Source: Epiperipatus broadwayi (taxonomy: Eukaryota > Onychophora > Udeonychophora > Euonychophora > Peripatidae). Taken from it: a stretch of DNA of 64,000 nt. Below are positions 11,499 through 24,009 of this stretch, piece by piece; within the stretch, counting starts at the first letter, position 1; each line of letters opens with the position of its first letter. The stretch spans positions 5,050,264-5,114,263 of the forward strand of contig JAQFVV010012434.1 of NCBI GenBank assembly GCA_028023455.1, read 5' to 3'. Below the pieces are notes generated by a model. It did no database searches. It was not told the origin of the DNA and saw nothing but the letters and a program-made list of their open reading frames with translations. The position numbers were made by a program, and so were the translations under genes.

Positions 11499-11700
11499 AC
11501 TATTATCTCATGTAATAATTAAATCCATATATTTAATACTTTTGTCCTGTTCCTTTTCAATAGTCCATTTCAAGGCATTCCAATTATTTAACTTCTCTAC
11601 AAGCAAATTTATAGTATTGGTATTCCCACAAACAAAAACATCATCCACACACCTTTTGTAAATTTTAATAAAAAAATATTCAAATTGTAAAGAAAGTTAA

Positions 11701-14700
11701 GAGGATATTAAAGCAAAGAATATTTATAAGGATAAACCAGATAATACATAGACAATTGAATGAGATAACTAAAACGAATTTATTATATGTATCTTGTTGC
11801 TGATAGCCACAAATTTAAGATTTTTTTTCTATTCAGTTTTATGAGACTATAAAGAAATATAAGTGTTGTGTCAACAAGAAATTATGATAAATTACAAAAA
11901 GAACATTGTCTAAAAGTTCTAAACAGTTATTGACTTCCTAATTAGACAATACCCTTAACATAATTTAGTGATCAATTGAAGTTAATAATCAGACTATTGG
12001 ACTAGGAAGAAGTGCAAAACAAATACTCCCAAAGAAAGTTATAAAGTTATAGAACAAATAATGGAATCATAACTGCTAACTGATATGGATCAGATTTGCA
12101 GATTGAAAAGCTTTCATATCACAAAACATTGATATGATATTTATTAAGAAGTCAAATAGAATTGATTCTGAGTTCTTTCTACAGATTCAGGATTTTCAAA
12201 TCCTAAATAATACTCCCAATGTTAAATTTAATCACTAACTTCCAACATGCCTTTTTCCAATAATTCTGACAAATGGAAATATAAATGAGACTGTGTTGAA
12301 GATCATTAAAGAAATCATTATATTGTGTTACTTGTCTTATTATTTAAAAGGGGAAGTATCTCTTATACTGTTAGTGCATTAACAATGTATTCAGAGTATA
12401 TTATTTAAAGGATGTTATTTGGACAGCTATCCCTGACATCTGATTGGCTGTCAGTTAAGTATTTAATGAGTGCTAGAGATTTGGCAGTATCTCAATTTAT
12501 TTCAATTTTAAAGGATGAAGATAACTAAAGAATCACATTCCAAATTGTAAAAATTATAACTTACCCAAAGAAATTATATTGTCTTAGAAAAGAATTTATA
12601 AAAGTAAAAAGTACTTATTCAACTGACAATTATATGATTATCCAGTTCAAGGCTAAAACTAATAAATATAATAAAAAAGTTTTTTCTTATTCTTGATATT
12701 ATCCTCTTTTTACAAAATGGGGCTACTTTCTGTAGTTGTTATGAAAAAAATTGCAATAGTTATTACAAAAGAAAATTTGGATATTGTTGAGCTTCTAAAT
12801 AAATATGATTTAATGTTATTTAAACAAATCTTAAAACTTTTTCAACACATTTAGAATTTTTGTTTTAGTAGCTTGTCTATAACCAAATTAGCTAATTGTC
12901 CAATATTGGTCAATCAATGTACAGATGAAGAGGTTTTTGTCCTGTAGTGACTAATATCTGATTTGGATTAAAAAAATAGCTATCATTCAACATCAAATAT
13001 CTGGATTTAAAAGATGCCAATTTTTTTAAAATTTCTTTTTACATTTTTGCAAAGAAAGTCTTACACTTTTTAAAAATGATTAATCTGAACTTTAAAATAT
13101 GTATGGACTGAGCATTTGACAATAATCCAATGATAACAGGAAAGTACAGTAGTATGTGGAATATTTTAAAAGAAAAGAACAAAAACTGACATTTGTGAAA
13201 ATCACAGTCTCAATCTCATTAGTAAATTGTATTGATATATATAGTGAAGATATAACATTCTTGGAGTCATCAGAAGATTTCAGTACATTCAATTCAAGTC
13301 ATTCAGTGTGGAAAATACTAAAAACATCTTCCTGTTTTACTGAATAAAATTTCAAAGATAAGGCAGGCAGCAAGAATTAAATATGTTAATCCAATTGCAA
13401 ACATTTGATAGTGTTAGAAATAGGATGCAAAACCAAGTACAATTACTAACTTGCTAGCATAATCTTATAGTCTGATATTTGGGATTATCAAAAATACCTT
13501 TAAATATGTGCTGACAACAGCTATTGTGCATTAAAAATTTTACAATGATCCTTAAATTCAAATTAGTAATAGAATTTTATGAAATCATATTAGATAGGAA
13601 AGACACTCTAAAACTGAGAAAAAATTAAAATATTTAAAAAAGCAACATATTTATCAATTAGTATTTATATAGCAGATAACTTTGTTATTCACAGGAAACT
13701 CTTGTAGTAAACTCAAAAGTTGCTTAAAATTACTTCAGGGTGAAGGTATTTTACAACATAATTAATATTGTTAACAAAAAACCTTTATGGTGTTTTTCTG
13801 CAATCAGACACTTTTATAGATATTTTTTATTTTTGAACCACACTAAATAGTTAGGTGAGAATTAATTTTTAGTAAAAGTTGATCAATTTCAAATGTGATA
13901 TCCAAGACATATTTCAAATAATAATCAAATTAAAATGTTTTTTTAAAATAATCTTTGATCTTCATTGTTAATTAATGAATTTGAACCTGAAAGTATTTTC
14001 CTAAAGACCTTCATCATATGCACATTTTCTCAGAATTTTCATCTTAGTTACTTCTAATGTAAAAAGCATCCATGTTCTAAAACAAATCATACTTTTAGAC
14101 TACAATAGTGCAGGAATAATTGAATGGATTAACAACTTTGAGAGTAAGAAGACTAAACATTTTACTTTTCTGGTGCAATTGATTAACTGGACCAAGAAAA
14201 TTCTTTTAAAGCAATTGTGAATATAAAATGATTAATTTTGATATGAAATTCCAAATACAGAATAAACATTGGTGTATTATTATATATTCTACTTTTTATT
14301 ACAGCATTTTATTCTGTTGTTTTATATATATCTTAACAAAAAAAAAATATAAATTACTTCAGTTTTTTTATATTAGCAGCAGTTTAATAGGAGTATATTT
14401 TTTCCATATGAATGTTTTATACTGATTTGATTGTGAATAATAAAAAACAACATTTAATCAGGAATACTTCTTGCTGCTATGTAAATATGATAGTTGTTTA
14501 TCAAACAATAGATATATCTTTCTATTGAATATTTTTTTGTGTGTTTGCTATATAATATTTCTTTTACTCTCTCTTCTTTTGATTACTTAGATTGGCATTG
14601 ACACTGGTAATTATTAATCTTTTGTGTTATATATTATCTTTCTACACTGAGATAATGGCATTAAAAATTTCTATTCTTTAATTAGACATAACAATTTTGA

Positions 14701-16020
14701 TTCCAATAGTTTTTATGTACTAGCATACATGAATATGTAAGTTCTATAGTTCTATGAACATTAAGAAAATAGAAATGGGAGACAAATTTAACAAACGGAA
14801 AAGTTTACTCCTGTATATTAGAAATTTAGAAGACATTAAAAAATTGTTCTAAAAATTTCCATACTTAGAAATTTTCTATTTAAATTATAATCATATGTGT
14901 AAAAGAAGTAATGATTATAATACTCAAAATGTCAAAAGCAGTAAACTAAAATAAAAAGATTCAAACCAATGTAAGCCTTTTCTGTTTAACTGTTTAAACA
15001 TTTATTAATTTATTACAATTAATACAGAAAAAGAGGTAAAAGTAATATGTATAATATTAGTAATAATAACAGTTTCAAAATAGAAATTAGTATTAATAAC
15101 AAAATCAAGTATTTCATTTTTTAAAAACTTGTGTATAAATACATGAAATATGCAAAACATTATTTGATGTTGGTATTTCAAAACCAATCTAGGATATTGC
15201 TTGTAGTCAATAAGTTATCAAGGAATAATAGTGGTACAGAAGCTCTTAATAAAACTAATTTTTTAGAATAAAAAAATGCAGCTGAAGATGTATATGACTA
15301 TAAATGTTTTTGAAATAACAGTTCTAATAAAAGGTAATTTTTCGATGTTAAGTGATATTCAAATTATTCTGCACAATGATATTGTGACCATAGTGCTAAT
15401 GTTTATTCTCAAACATTTTATAAAGAATTTTGTGATTAAAAAAATTATCATATCAACATCAATAAAGAGACAATTCCTTTCAGGGGAGAGGGGTATTTTA
15501 TTGCACATTTTTGAGCAATCAGTGTTCTATAAGCTCAAACTTATTATAAACAATGACATTGCTTGTGGGAATTCAAATGGTCTGTTGTTATTGAATATTT
15601 ATATAAAATACTGATTGACAATCATGAATTCTTTGCTTAGAAAACAGTCACTATAAAGGAACTTGATGCATACATTCTTAAAAAGTAACATTTTATGGAG
15701 AATGTTATATTATTGGACTATTTAAATATCAGCAAACTTCAAAGTTAAAATAATAATTACATTAAAAACATAAGTCCCATCTGAAATATATAGGTAGAAA
15801 AATTAGAGGCCGTTCGTTATAAGAAGCTATTATCCATGCTAAGTTTCAGTTGAAAACACTAAAAATGTCAGTGTGGATTTTTAAACTTGTTTTGTTATTG
15901 TTTACTTGATGTGTCAAGCTTATTATCCTCACACCTTTGAGACAAATCACTTAATGGAAATATATTAATAATTTTTATTAATCATTCATTAAACTACAGA
16001 TTATTCACTTTAATGAATAA
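11701..16020. other. Long AT-rich stretch without recognised genes
   Basis: Open frames at 13156-13347 (+), 13092-13292 (-), 14228-14425 (+), 15005-15187 (-) and 15276-15614 (+) were inspected. None shows a domain, a biased composition expected of protein, or splice sites, so they are treated as chance frames. No repeat family was recognised. Confidence 0.45.
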
Positions 16021-16029
16021 TATTTCTGT

Positions 16030-16200
16030 AATATAATTTTCACTGGGACTAGTTGGTATCCACTTTTAATACCTTGTGGAAGATGTAATCATAAACATAT
16101 GACAAAATGTATCTTTTTCACTCGTCTTTGGTCATAATTTTATGATAACACTTCTCCACAAGATGTTAAAAACATTGAAACCAGTTCCTACTTTATGTGA
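16030..16200. repeat. Inverted repeat with half-hammerhead motifs
   Basis: Segments at about 16040-16100 and 16130-16195 are diverged reverse complements. The right arm has a 6-bp stem (GATGTT with AACATT, 16162-16176) directly followed by GAAAC, CA and GTT (16177-16186). This is the 3' half of a hammerhead core in the same geometry as the fold at 30510-30565. The CTGANGA half is not preserved. Confidence 0.45.
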
Positions 16201-16565
16201 GAATAGTGTAATGAAAATTACACTTCAGATTGTTTTTTTATTGGAATTATACATTTTTTAGGGAGTGTATTAAGAATATGAGTAAATCTATTCTCGAGTT
16301 CATTAAAAAAAATCATGACTTATGCTGGCAGAATAATAAATTGAATTTGAAGCTTTATAAGTAATATATGAATTTAACGTAGAAGTTTAGTGACTAAACA
16401 AAGAAAACAAATTTAATTAATTTTATTAAATCAATAGATAGTTGTTGTTTTTTTATAGTGAAGATTTTCTGATCAGAGATAATGAATATTTTGAGGATTG
16501 AATTGTATAATATAATAATGATAAATTGTTTTTAAATTAGTTGAGTATTTTAGGGATATATAAAC

Positions 16566-17009
16566 CTATAAACATCACATGACCACTACTTCATATGTTT
16601 GTGCATAACTGTTGTTAAAACAGGCACTATACGTATTGCCATACACAGCAAACTAGAGTAATCAATGGATGCCAGAAGGCTTATGCATAAAACCCCCATC
16701 TAGTGCCTACTCATCCAATATCTCCAGACTAGTTTCTGGCTTGTGGCCTTCATCAGTGAGGAGCCTTGGATCTGAGAGCACTGCACCTAGATCTTAGGAT
16801 CTAATGCTACCCTCCAGCAGCCACCTTTTATTTCCACTTAACTACAAAACTATGAGTCTTAAACTGAAAACATGAAGGCCACAAGCCAGAAACTAGTCTG
16901 AGGATATTGGATGAGTAGCACTAGATGGAGATTTTATGCACAAGCCTTCTGGCATCCATTGATTACTCTAGCTTGCTGTGTGTGGCAATATGTATAGTGA
17001 ATTTTGCCT
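16566..17009. repeat. Palindromic hammerhead-like module, second copy
   Basis: Related to 219-957. The left arm is complete (16566-16860). The right arm (16872-17009) is an inverted partial copy lacking the outer part and the CTGATGA box. The central spacer of the first copy is absent, so the arms almost touch. Confidence 0.75.
16715..16769 (-). ncRNA. Hammerhead-ribozyme-like fold (family 1, best copy)
   Basis: Minus strand: CTGATGA (plus 750-756 of the 16 kb block), stem II GGC/GCC with loop CACAA flanked by an A/A opposition, GAAAC, TA, GTC (plus 16727-16729). Stem I is TCCTCA/TGGAGA with one mismatch, then CCAA/TTGG. It has the most complete stem II of the family. The truncated partner in the right arm (16872-16910) keeps stem II, GAAAC and GTC. 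Confidence 0.45.
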
Positions 17010-17625
17010 GATATATAAACCTAAGAGATTGTGTCAATTAATGATCTTAATGGTATTTGATTTTTTTCAACTTATAAAAATAAAAAGCTTAAAAAATAGA
17101 AATTCATATAATGTATGGTCTACACATTTCATGGAGCTACATAGGATTCACAAATGAGTAAAAGAAAAAGTGATAATACATTTATATTGAATAAAATGAA
17201 GAAAATAATATATTTTGAAATAAAAATGTATATTAAATAAAATATGGTAAAAGATTTCGTACACATTTTGTGTATAAAATAAACATAAGCAATAGGTTAA
17301 CATTTGCACAATAAATTATGCAATAAATTATTTGAACTTTTTTTTTTTAGCAACTCCAGTTTTACAGTCTCGATACAAATTTAGTGATTATTGTTATTAT
17401 TTGCATGCTATATGATAGGCTACCATAAATCATTTTATTTTTGGAATTTTACTTGACTTCATATCTATGTTTGACTTGCTATCTATTGGTTTTACATAAA
17501 ACACTACTATGGATAAATGTTTTTTTCTTTTATTTAATACACATTATGTTCATGAACTACTTTTCAATTATTCATGCAAACCTATCAAACAAAGAATTAA
17601 ATTGAATTACATTTCAACAAGTAAA
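17010..17625. other. AT-rich DNA, nothing recognised
   Basis: No gene or repeat was identified between the palindromic module and the (TAA)n array. Confidence 0.4.
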
Positions 17626-17900
<275 letters not shown>

Positions 17901-17904
17901 ACTA

Positions 17905-19790
17905 CATTGAAACTAACACTATAAAACGAGTCAATAAAAATTAAAATGTCTTCATTTATTGTTGAATTTGCAGCTATAAAAGTTTATTAAATATTAATCT
18001 TTTGCTTATTTTTATTTCACACACATTTGTGCATGGATTATTTTTTGCATTTTTTTATTTAAAGCATACTTTTTATTGCAAATTTCTTCATATTATTTAA
18101 TATTCATTTGTTATTGTAAATTCACAAAAAAATAAAGGCATTTTATTTTTGCTGATTAGTATTTTCTTTATTCATTGTAAAACTATGTAGATCGATCAAA
18201 TGAGCAGATTGTATATCATAAGAGTATTTATCTTGAAATATTTTTTTTACTCAATAAAATAAAAATACTTTTAAAAGATTTTATTGAATAAGTTGATTTT
18301 AATCATGCATGAATGACTACCAGAAATTCAGTGTATTTTAAAGAATACATTACTGGCAGGCAAATACAAAAAAAAAGTTAAATGAGAAATATATGGTTTA
18401 CATATTTTATTGATTTATTCAATGCATTTGATTTTGTTAATAGATAAAATAGTTTAAAAATTACTACTAATCCTTAGATGTCTATTCATATTTTATTTTA
18501 TTATATGAGAGAGTACTGGTAATGTGAAGCTTTTGAAATTGAAATTGGTGTTAAGTAGTGATGCTGATATATGTAGTAGCCCAACTTCATTTCTCATTTT
18601 TATGACAGATATTTTGAAAATGGTAAAATAACTATTATTTTTCCAATTAAAATACCTAACTCAAATTTAGTTCCAATCATAATTATTTATTAATTATACT
18701 GTATCATACCAAATCACAATTAGGGATTTTTAATATGCTAAAATTTCTCCATCAACATTTTTTCAATGATGGTGTCTTGGCATATTTCTAAACTTATATA
18801 CATTTATATTTAAAAAAAAAAAAAAGTAAATTAAATGGTTTGATTCAGAATTGCCATGATACAAAAACCTAATGAAAATTTGCTTTCATTAATTCATAAT
18901 TCTACTCTCTCACTTAGTTTGCAGAAAATAATGACATAGAAAAATCTTAATGATTGGTATCTATATTAATGTGCAGAAAAGAAATAGAAAAAAAATGTAT
19001 TAGAAGTTCACAGAGAAAAAAACTCAAAATACTTTTTGTATTAAAAATAATACATGTTCTTTAACGAGATAACATCATAGCTTATATAGCAGCAGAAAAT
19101 ATTATTGATTAGGTCTTCTTTGTTGATTATTCACAATTAATCCCCATTTCTGAAAACTGCCTATGTATCTATTTATTTATATACCTACCTACCTAATCTA
19201 CCTATTTATCAAACTATTTACATTAGGTATCTGCTGACAATATTTGTAATGTAAATTTAGCATCTCAACTAGAAATAAGATGTTAAAAAAAGATAACTCA
19301 AATAGACACAAACTAAATTAAAAGTACGATAATAATGATACCATCTTCAGAAAAATTATTAGAAGAAAAAAAAACTAAGTATAGATTTTAGTAAAGAATA
19401 ATAAATATAATGATTAATTAAAATATATTTCAAGTAATTATGGTATCTTGAGTTTGCACTGTAGGTCCATAAAAAAGAGCAAATAATAAATAAAAACTTG
19501 AGTTAAATTTTTTAATGAACAATTACTAAAAAAAATTTCTTGGTCTGATGTACAATGGAAATGTTTTATATTTTTGTAATTATTTGTAAGTGAATTAATG
19601 TTAAAATTGTATTTACAAGAGCAGATTTGAATTTTGCTTTGAACAAATTTTTTTTTAAAAGCAAAACATGTCTAAATAAATTTTTAAAATGTTTGCTAGA
19701 ATATCATGATATGCAAAAATTATGCTTATTCAGCTTGATATTTTACTGAATAAATCAAAAGCAACATCTCAAATGAAGGTACTTGAATAT
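17905..19790. other. AT-rich DNA, nothing recognised
   Basis: Contains short simple repeats, for example a CTA/CTAC-type tract near 19150-19210. No gene or known element was seen. Confidence 0.4.
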
Positions 19791-19849
19791 TATATCTGTT
19801 TATTGATGAGATTACTCAGTCTCTCAGCATTAGGAGTAAATAATTCTTG

Positions 19850-21441
19850 CAAAGAAACCTTATAATAATAATATAAGAGGCTTAAAGTCACAATGTTATT
19901 CATTTGGCCAACATGGCCACCTTGCAATACACTGCAATACCAATCAAATACCACAAGATTAACCAACGATAAACCAAACATACATAAGCCATCAAGAAAA
20001 TAATACGCAATCAGTCACCATTGATCCAGACACACTGAAAACTCCAGCTGTCCTCTCAGCCCCAAAGATCCTGAGTCTGACCACCCAATAAAATACATGC
20101 ATATTTGTAATCTCATCATCACAAAATTAAACAATGCTAATGCTACTGTTGTAGACTCTAACATATAGCACCACATCAAGTATACAAATTACCTACTACA
20201 ATACACACCCCAATTGGTATATCCAATTTTGAATCAGAGTCAAACTAAAATACCATCAATCTGGTAGATCAGCACATCCAAACAAACCATCCACAATCCA
20301 TCCATGAAACAAAACATCAGCCCATATCATAAAAACAATCACTCATTGCCTTTCACTCATAGAACCAGCATCAACAGAGACCAGAAGACTACCTGGATAA
20401 TCAAAAAAGAAATGACAACCAGAGACTCAAAACAGAAAGAGTTCCTACCAAAAGATCTGATACCAATGGATCTCTCATACAATATCAGTGATTCAAGCCT
20501 ACTAACTGAACACAGATATACTCAATACTCACAGACATCACAACATAACAAGAATACTATAACCAACCTTCTATACAAATACTACACACAGATGGATGTG
20601 GACTCCCTCCTATTCAGTCACACCAATACACCAAATAATATTTTGTTAAAATCATCCACCTGTCATCCTTGCCTTCCTGCCATAGAACCAGCCTCAACAG
20701 AGACCAAATGACCACCCAGATGGACAAAAATGAAACAACCAAAGAGAGTCAAAACAGAAACAATTGCTAATTCAGACATAATTATGAGCTCTCCATCAAA
20801 AAATCTTAATCCCTATGGATCTCTCACATAATAAAACCATTGACTTATATCTATCAACTGATGATTGAAATACTCAATATCTACAGACATCACAGAATAA
20901 CAAGGATATAAAGACTGAGCTTTCACACTAATACTATACCCAGAAGGACATGGGACTTCCTCTTATCTAGCTGTAATGATACATCAAATATTATTATAAC
21001 ATTGCATATGTAATCTTGTCTATCTAATTGTAACTGAAAATGCATGTTTTTCACATGAAACTTATGTAACAAATAAATAATAAACCATAGCCATAAAAAC
21101 TATTAATACTCTTGACCAAATAAACCCATTTTTTATATACAGCCATATATATACCAATTTAACACCAACTTTACCCCCCTCCCCTTCCATACAAGTTTTC
21201 ACGCATACTATCAAGTATGTATATTTCTTAATATCACATTGAAAATTATGTAAATGTAATTTGACATGTGTATCTTGTTATATAATAATCTTTATTCTTT
21301 CAATTACTGTAAATCATGTTTTTTTTTTCTATCACAAACAAGATCATGTATCAACTTGTATCTAAGGCCTCATGTTTTCACATGTAACTTATGTAACCCT
21401 TTTTGAGACTCAATAAAGATTACCTTTGAAACATCATCAAC

Positions 21442-21448
<7 letters not shown>
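19850..21448 (+). mobile_element. Probable 3' end of a (TAA)n-tailed LINE, or a related repeat
   Basis: This block is C- and A-rich on the plus strand, unlike its surroundings. It contains a roughly 322-bp tandem duplication: CATAGAACCAGC followed by TCAACAGAGACCA occurs near 20360 and again near 20682, with matching downstream sequence to about 20990. A motif like TTTTCACATG followed by AACTTATGTAAC occurs near 21045 and 21375. The second is followed by an AATAAA signal (21411) and a (TAA)n tail. A (TAA)n tail is typical of some LINE clades such as I. No RT was seen, so the class is inference. The 135-codon frame at 20304-20711 lies inside the tandem units and has no recognised domain. Confidence 0.45.
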
Positions 21449-21532
<84 letters not shown>

Positions 21533-21560
21533 CAACAACAACAACAGCAACAATAACAAT
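21449..21560. repeat. (TAA)n / (CAA)n tail microsatellite
   Basis: A TAA array grading into CAACAACAG repeats, directly following the presumed LINE 3' end. Frames through it encode Tyr or Leu runs and are artefacts. Confidence 0.9.
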
Positions 21561-21639
21561 AATATAATAAAATAATTTGAAATATAAGATACAAATTGTT
21601 TCTTATTCTGTTTCAAATTCATTCTTTTAATATTTATAC

Positions 21640-22500
21640 TTTTATAAAATAATAGCAGGCTTAAAGTCCACAGTTTATATATTGGACTATTTCCATCCTC
21701 TAATATATCAGTATTGAATGGCACTAGAAAAATTTTATTTTATTTAAATATTCCAAATATTCAACTGTTAATAATAGCACACAGGTTAGTATATGTACAA
21801 AATTTTGAGAAAGTATTATTCTTCCCTCTTCTTTAGGTATTTCTGGACTGACCAGTCACAATACTAGCAGGGGAATCAAACTTGGATTCTTAGATTCTTC
21901 GAATATTGAATTTTAAGGTAATATTCTAACCAACTGAGTTATCCTGCCAAAGGCATCAGGCAGTAGATATTTCATATACTTATCTATGAGATTCCTCCTG
22001 AATTCTCCACTTTTTCTTATAAGCAAAGTTGATTACTGGTTTTCATACATTACATGTAGTCACACTAGGTTGACTTATGAGAATGTTTGCCATTGTCATA
22101 TGAAGAGCTTCTTTAAATTTTCTTCTGTGTACCTTTATTTTCTCTATCCAATATTTTTGTATTTTCCCAATTGAACATATATCTATTAGTACATACATGG
22201 TCTGCCACCTTAGAGTACATCTGTTTTCTCTCTTCAAATTATCAGTTTGTGTTCATGCAAGTGCTTTTCAATAGGATGACTGGTCTCACCAATATACATT
22301 CTTTCACATTCATATGGTATTTTATAGATGCAGTTTTTTCTTTTCAGCATTTTAAGTTCAGGCTTTGCAGATGTTAGAATTTCTCATAGTGTGGTATGGC
22401 TCTGGAAAGCTGTTCTAATGTTATATTGTTTGCATATTTTTTCTTAATTTATCTTCTATTTTTGGTAAGTATGGGTACACTACAGTACCAATAATTGTTT
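21640..22500 (-). mobile_element. Penelope-like element copy C (3' part, minus strand)
   Basis: 5'-truncated PLE of the copy A/B family. The minus strand encodes the GIY-YIG part between 22340 and 22040, with residues like YECERMYIGET, ADHVCTNRYMFNWENTKILDR and RRKFKEALHM (partly broken by frameshifts). About 100 bp later comes a tRNA-like module (21955-21865), then a tail that matches copy D base by base to about 21650. Its 5' end meets that of copy D near 22510, forming a large palindrome. Frames at 21986-22174, 22043-22237 and 22171-22377 are parts or shadows of it. Confidence 0.78.
21865..21955 (-). repeat. tRNA-like module in PLE copy C
   Basis: The minus strand has an A box GGATAACTCAGTTGGTTAGA (21944-21925) and a B box AAGTTTGATTCCC (21883-21871). 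This is the best-preserved of the four modules. Confidence 0.7.
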
Positions 22501-22519
22501 TTTTTTCATTTGATGGTCC

Positions 22520-23190
22520 TTTTTGTTGTTATCCCATTAAAAAGCACTTGCAAGAGCACAAAGTGATGATTAGAAGAGACAAAACAGATGTGTCTAAGGT
22601 AGCAAACTATCTATATATCAATGGACATGTGTTCAATTGGAAAGTACACACATATTGGATAGAAAAGAAAAGGTACAAAGAAGAAAATTTAAAGAAGCTG
22701 CTCACTTGATGATGGCAAAGAATCTCATAAGCCAACCTAGTGTGACTATGTATAATGTATGGAAACCACTAATCAACTTTGCTCTTAAGAAAAAATGAAG
22801 AAATTAGGAGGAACATCATAGATAAACATATGAAATTTCTACTGATTGCTGCCTTTGGCAGGATGATTCAGTTGGTTAAAGTATTATTTTAAAAATTCAA
22901 CACTCATGAATCTAAGAATCCAGCTTTAACCCCATGCCAGTATTGTCATTGGTCAAACCAACAACACCTGAAGAAGAGGGGAGAATAATATCTCTTGAAG
23001 TATTGTACATATACTAACCTGTCTACTATTACTAACAGATGAATGTATTTTGAATATTTAAATAAAGTTAATTTTTTTAAAGACATTCAACACTCATATT
23101 ATATGATGGAAATAGTCCAATATATAAATACAACTAAAACACCATCATCACAAACCTTCAGGAAAACATTAAAGTCCACAGATTGATGAA
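22520..23190 (+). mobile_element. Penelope-like element copy D (3' part, plus strand)
   Basis: Mirror partner of copy C. The plus strand encodes KHLQEHKVMIRRDKTDVSKV, then VFNWKVHTYWIE-type residues and RRKFKEAAHLMMAKNL, then stops. It continues through a tRNA-like module (22851-22940) and a tail (22990-23190) with ACAGATGAATGTATTTTGAA and GATGGAAATAGTCCAATATA. The same tail recurs in copy C and in the 337-bp insertion at 41907-42243. Confidence 0.78.
22851..22940 (+). repeat. tRNA-like module in PLE copy D
   Basis: A-box-like GGATGATTCAGTTGGTTAAA at 22861-22880 and a degraded B box CTTTAACCCC at 22924-22933. Confidence 0.6.
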
Positions 23191-24005
23191 GTAAATCATT
23201 TTTCAATAATATTCGTTTTTATCATTCTATACATGTAAGCTAAAATTTCATTATAATTTTACACTGATAGTGAAAACTTGAATAAAACTGACATTTAAAA
23301 TTGTAGGTTCAGTGAAGGAATTACTGTGAAATATTCCTAATTAAACACACACTGTAATAATAACATTCAACTATACAGATAAAAATTTTTTTTATGCCAG
23401 ATTCACTTTTTAAAGTTTGTTACTGAACTCAAAAGTCTTCCATTCTATAACTGTATCAACTATATATTTAAAAAGTAATATATATATATATTATAAACAT
23501 TAAAAAAAAAAATTTTAATTTTCATATGGAGCTTAATTTTTTTATTTTATATGATATTAAACAACACACATTTTAAAATTGTGTTTTGTCTGTAAATACA
23601 AAATGTCAAACATGTAATCTCCTTTAAATTCACATTTTTATTATATTTTGATTTTAAATATGTTTTTAATAAATATCTGGGCATTTTTTATGAACTGATT
23701 TTATTAACTCTAAAATTTGAGTGTGCTTTTTTGATCATATGAAGTGGATGAGTACTAACAGACTTTCTGAAAAAAATATTTTGTGGTGAACTTTCGCATT
23801 GTTTTGAAAATGAAATATGTTATTAAAAAATCAACCCAAGAATATTTCTAAAAGATGTGTTATTGAATGCTTTAATTTGAAGGACATTACTTAGACTAAA
23901 ATATAATAGAAAGTAAGAATTAAATAGGATTTTTAAATTTTAAGAACAAAAGAAATTAAAAGATAATATCTACGTTGTAGAGTAATTATAAAAAGGATGT
24001 AATAA
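23191..24005. other. AT-rich DNA, nothing recognised
   Basis: Contains a (TA)n run followed by a poly-A/T-rich block (23480-23520). The same composite recurs at 24177-24215 inside the 308-bp insertion. Confidence 0.4.
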
Positions 24006-24009
24006 ACTA

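Larger units (their letters stand above)
10815..11700 (-). mobile_element. Penelope-like element copy E, different family
   Basis: Read right to left. An RT catalytic motif CVDDVFV (codons for CVDD at 11640-11651) is followed by NTINLLVEKLNNWNALKWT, then a linker (11498-11232). A GIY-YIG domain follows (11114-10815: NNVVYQIFCGSMLSYIDESR and IASVFLDHQKYVNI). The order RT then GIY-YIG is that of Penelope-like elements. One or more frame breaks separate the blocks, and everything 5' of the catalytic motif is missing or unrecognisable. No tRNA-like module was seen after the coding part, unlike the family in copies A-D. Confidence 0.8.

Noticed and set aside
15276-15614. 112-codon plus-strand frame
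   Set aside because: The longest frame in its region, but the composition (Ile, Leu, Asn, Lys) follows the AT content and no motif or splice site supports it.
20304-20711. 135-codon frame considered as a host gene
   Set aside because: It lies inside tandem 322-bp units whose second unit has stops at corresponding places, and no domain is visible.
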